The position numbers and the translations under genes are program-made. From Flavobacteriaceae bacterium CG_4_10_14_3_um_filter_33_47 (GTDB lineage: Bacteria > Bacteroidota > Bacteroidia > Flavobacteriales > Flavobacteriaceae), in NCBI GenBank assembly GCA_002784145.1, contig PFKE01000083.1, forward strand, positions 1-44,582: a stretch of 44,582 bases of DNA, given 5' to 3'. The notes below the pieces were generated by a model. That model was not told where the DNA came from. It made no database searches and saw only the letters and a list, made by a program, of their open reading frames with translations. Below are positions 44,329 to 44,582 of the stretch, piece after piece. How positions within the stretch are numbered: the first letter of the stretch is position 1; each line of letters starts with the position of its first letter.

Positions 44329-44582
44329 TTATAATATTTCAACCATTAAATCATCTCCTATCTTTTCAACTTTTGCCAATTTGTGTTTGGTCAAGCCTTT
44401 AATGCCTTTGTCCCAGGCTTTATTACTTAATTCAGATTTTAATTTAAGGTCATTTAAAAGCAAGCTTTTATGAGCTTTTAAAATAGTTAAAATCACTTTT
44501 TCGCCTTCGCTTAATTCAACTGCCTTTTTTTCCGGACGCATTTGAGGGAAAAACAATACTTCTTGAATGGATGCATTATTCG
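44329..44582 (-). CDS. lysS: Lysine--tRNA ligase, C-terminal part, cut by the window edge
   Basis: The open frame runs past the right edge of the window. The visible end reads NNASIQEVLFFPQMRPEKK, the motif 3 region tail of bacteroidal class II lysyl-tRNA synthetase. It is followed by an extra helical C-terminal domain of about 70 residues (LSEGEKVILTILKAHKS, NKAWDKGIKGLTKHKLAKV), which is a feature of the Bacteroidota enzyme. A start at the internal TTG 44556 is not real. The catalytic core lies outside the window. Confidence 0.88.
   Translation of the reverse strand, partial: NNASIQEVLFFPQMRPEKKAVELSEGEKVILTILKAHKSLLLNDLKLKSELSNKAWDKGIKGLTKHKLAKVEKIGDDLMVEIL

Noticed and set aside
1-44582. 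CRISPR array, insertion sequence, prophage or integrative element
   Set aside because: No direct repeat array with spacers, transposase, integrase or tRNA attachment site was seen on either strand.

Overview
The window is a stretch of chromosome from a member of the Bacteroidota, most likely the family Flavobacteriaceae. The evidence is AT-rich DNA, promoters with the Bacteroidota -7 element TAnnTTTG and no obvious Shine-Dalgarno sequences, a T9SS type A sorting domain, a copper-type TonB-dependent receptor, GSCFA, DUF6252-like, DUF4136 and DUF5522-type proteins, and era, der, alaS, hemL and lysS genes of flavobacterial type. It is ordinary gene-dense chromosome. I see no insertion sequence, prophage, CRISPR array, tRNA or rRNA gene.

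Layout. 1-5.4 kb (minus strand): two overlapping DUF2202 ferritin-like genes, cytochrome bd oxidase (cydA, cydB) and a sulfide:quinone oxidoreductase-like flavoprotein. 5.5-8.1 kb (plus): a small cysteine-containing membrane-anchored protein followed by an OprC/NosA-like copper TonB receptor. 8.2-13.6 kb: a Prx6-type peroxiredoxin, an unlisted 47-residue membrane protein, an FKBP lipoprotein and a Tricorn-like S41 protease that carries a one-base frameshift. 13.7-18.2 kb: era, a choice-of-anchor-I propeller lipoprotein, a two-TM protein and der. 18.2-21.5 kb (minus): M23 peptidase-MerR, then LemA-TPM-TPM. 21.6-28.4 kb (plus): alaS, a coiled-coil protein, GSCFA, a lipoprotein and a PQQ-type propeller. 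28.5-32.9 kb: a TPR histidine kinase, a T9SS-secreted Asp-box protein and its NarL-type response regulator. 33-37.3 kb: rhodanese, VOC protein, threonine dehydratase/serine racemase, enoyl-CoA hydratase and aromatic amino acid hydroxylase. 37.4-44.6 kb: DUF4136 lipoprotein, DUF5522 protein, HExxH membrane protein, D-cysteine desulfhydrase-like enzyme, glucosaminidase, hemL, Spy-like protein, DUF3187 protein, a 37-residue-repeat protein and the 3' end of lysS.

The most notable observation is regulatory. Four promoters in this window carry the same inverted repeat, TGTAAC-N4-GTTACA or a close variant. In every one the centre lies exactly 36.5 bases upstream of the last base of the -7 element. 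They drive the sulfide:quinone oxidoreductase, the DUF2202 pair upstream of cydAB, the peroxiredoxin and the rhodanese. The geometry puts the site near -41.5, the class II activator position of Crp/Fnr-family regulators. This suggests a small regulon linking sulfide oxidation, sulfurtransfer, peroxide removal and bd-type respiration. The regulator gene itself is not in the window.
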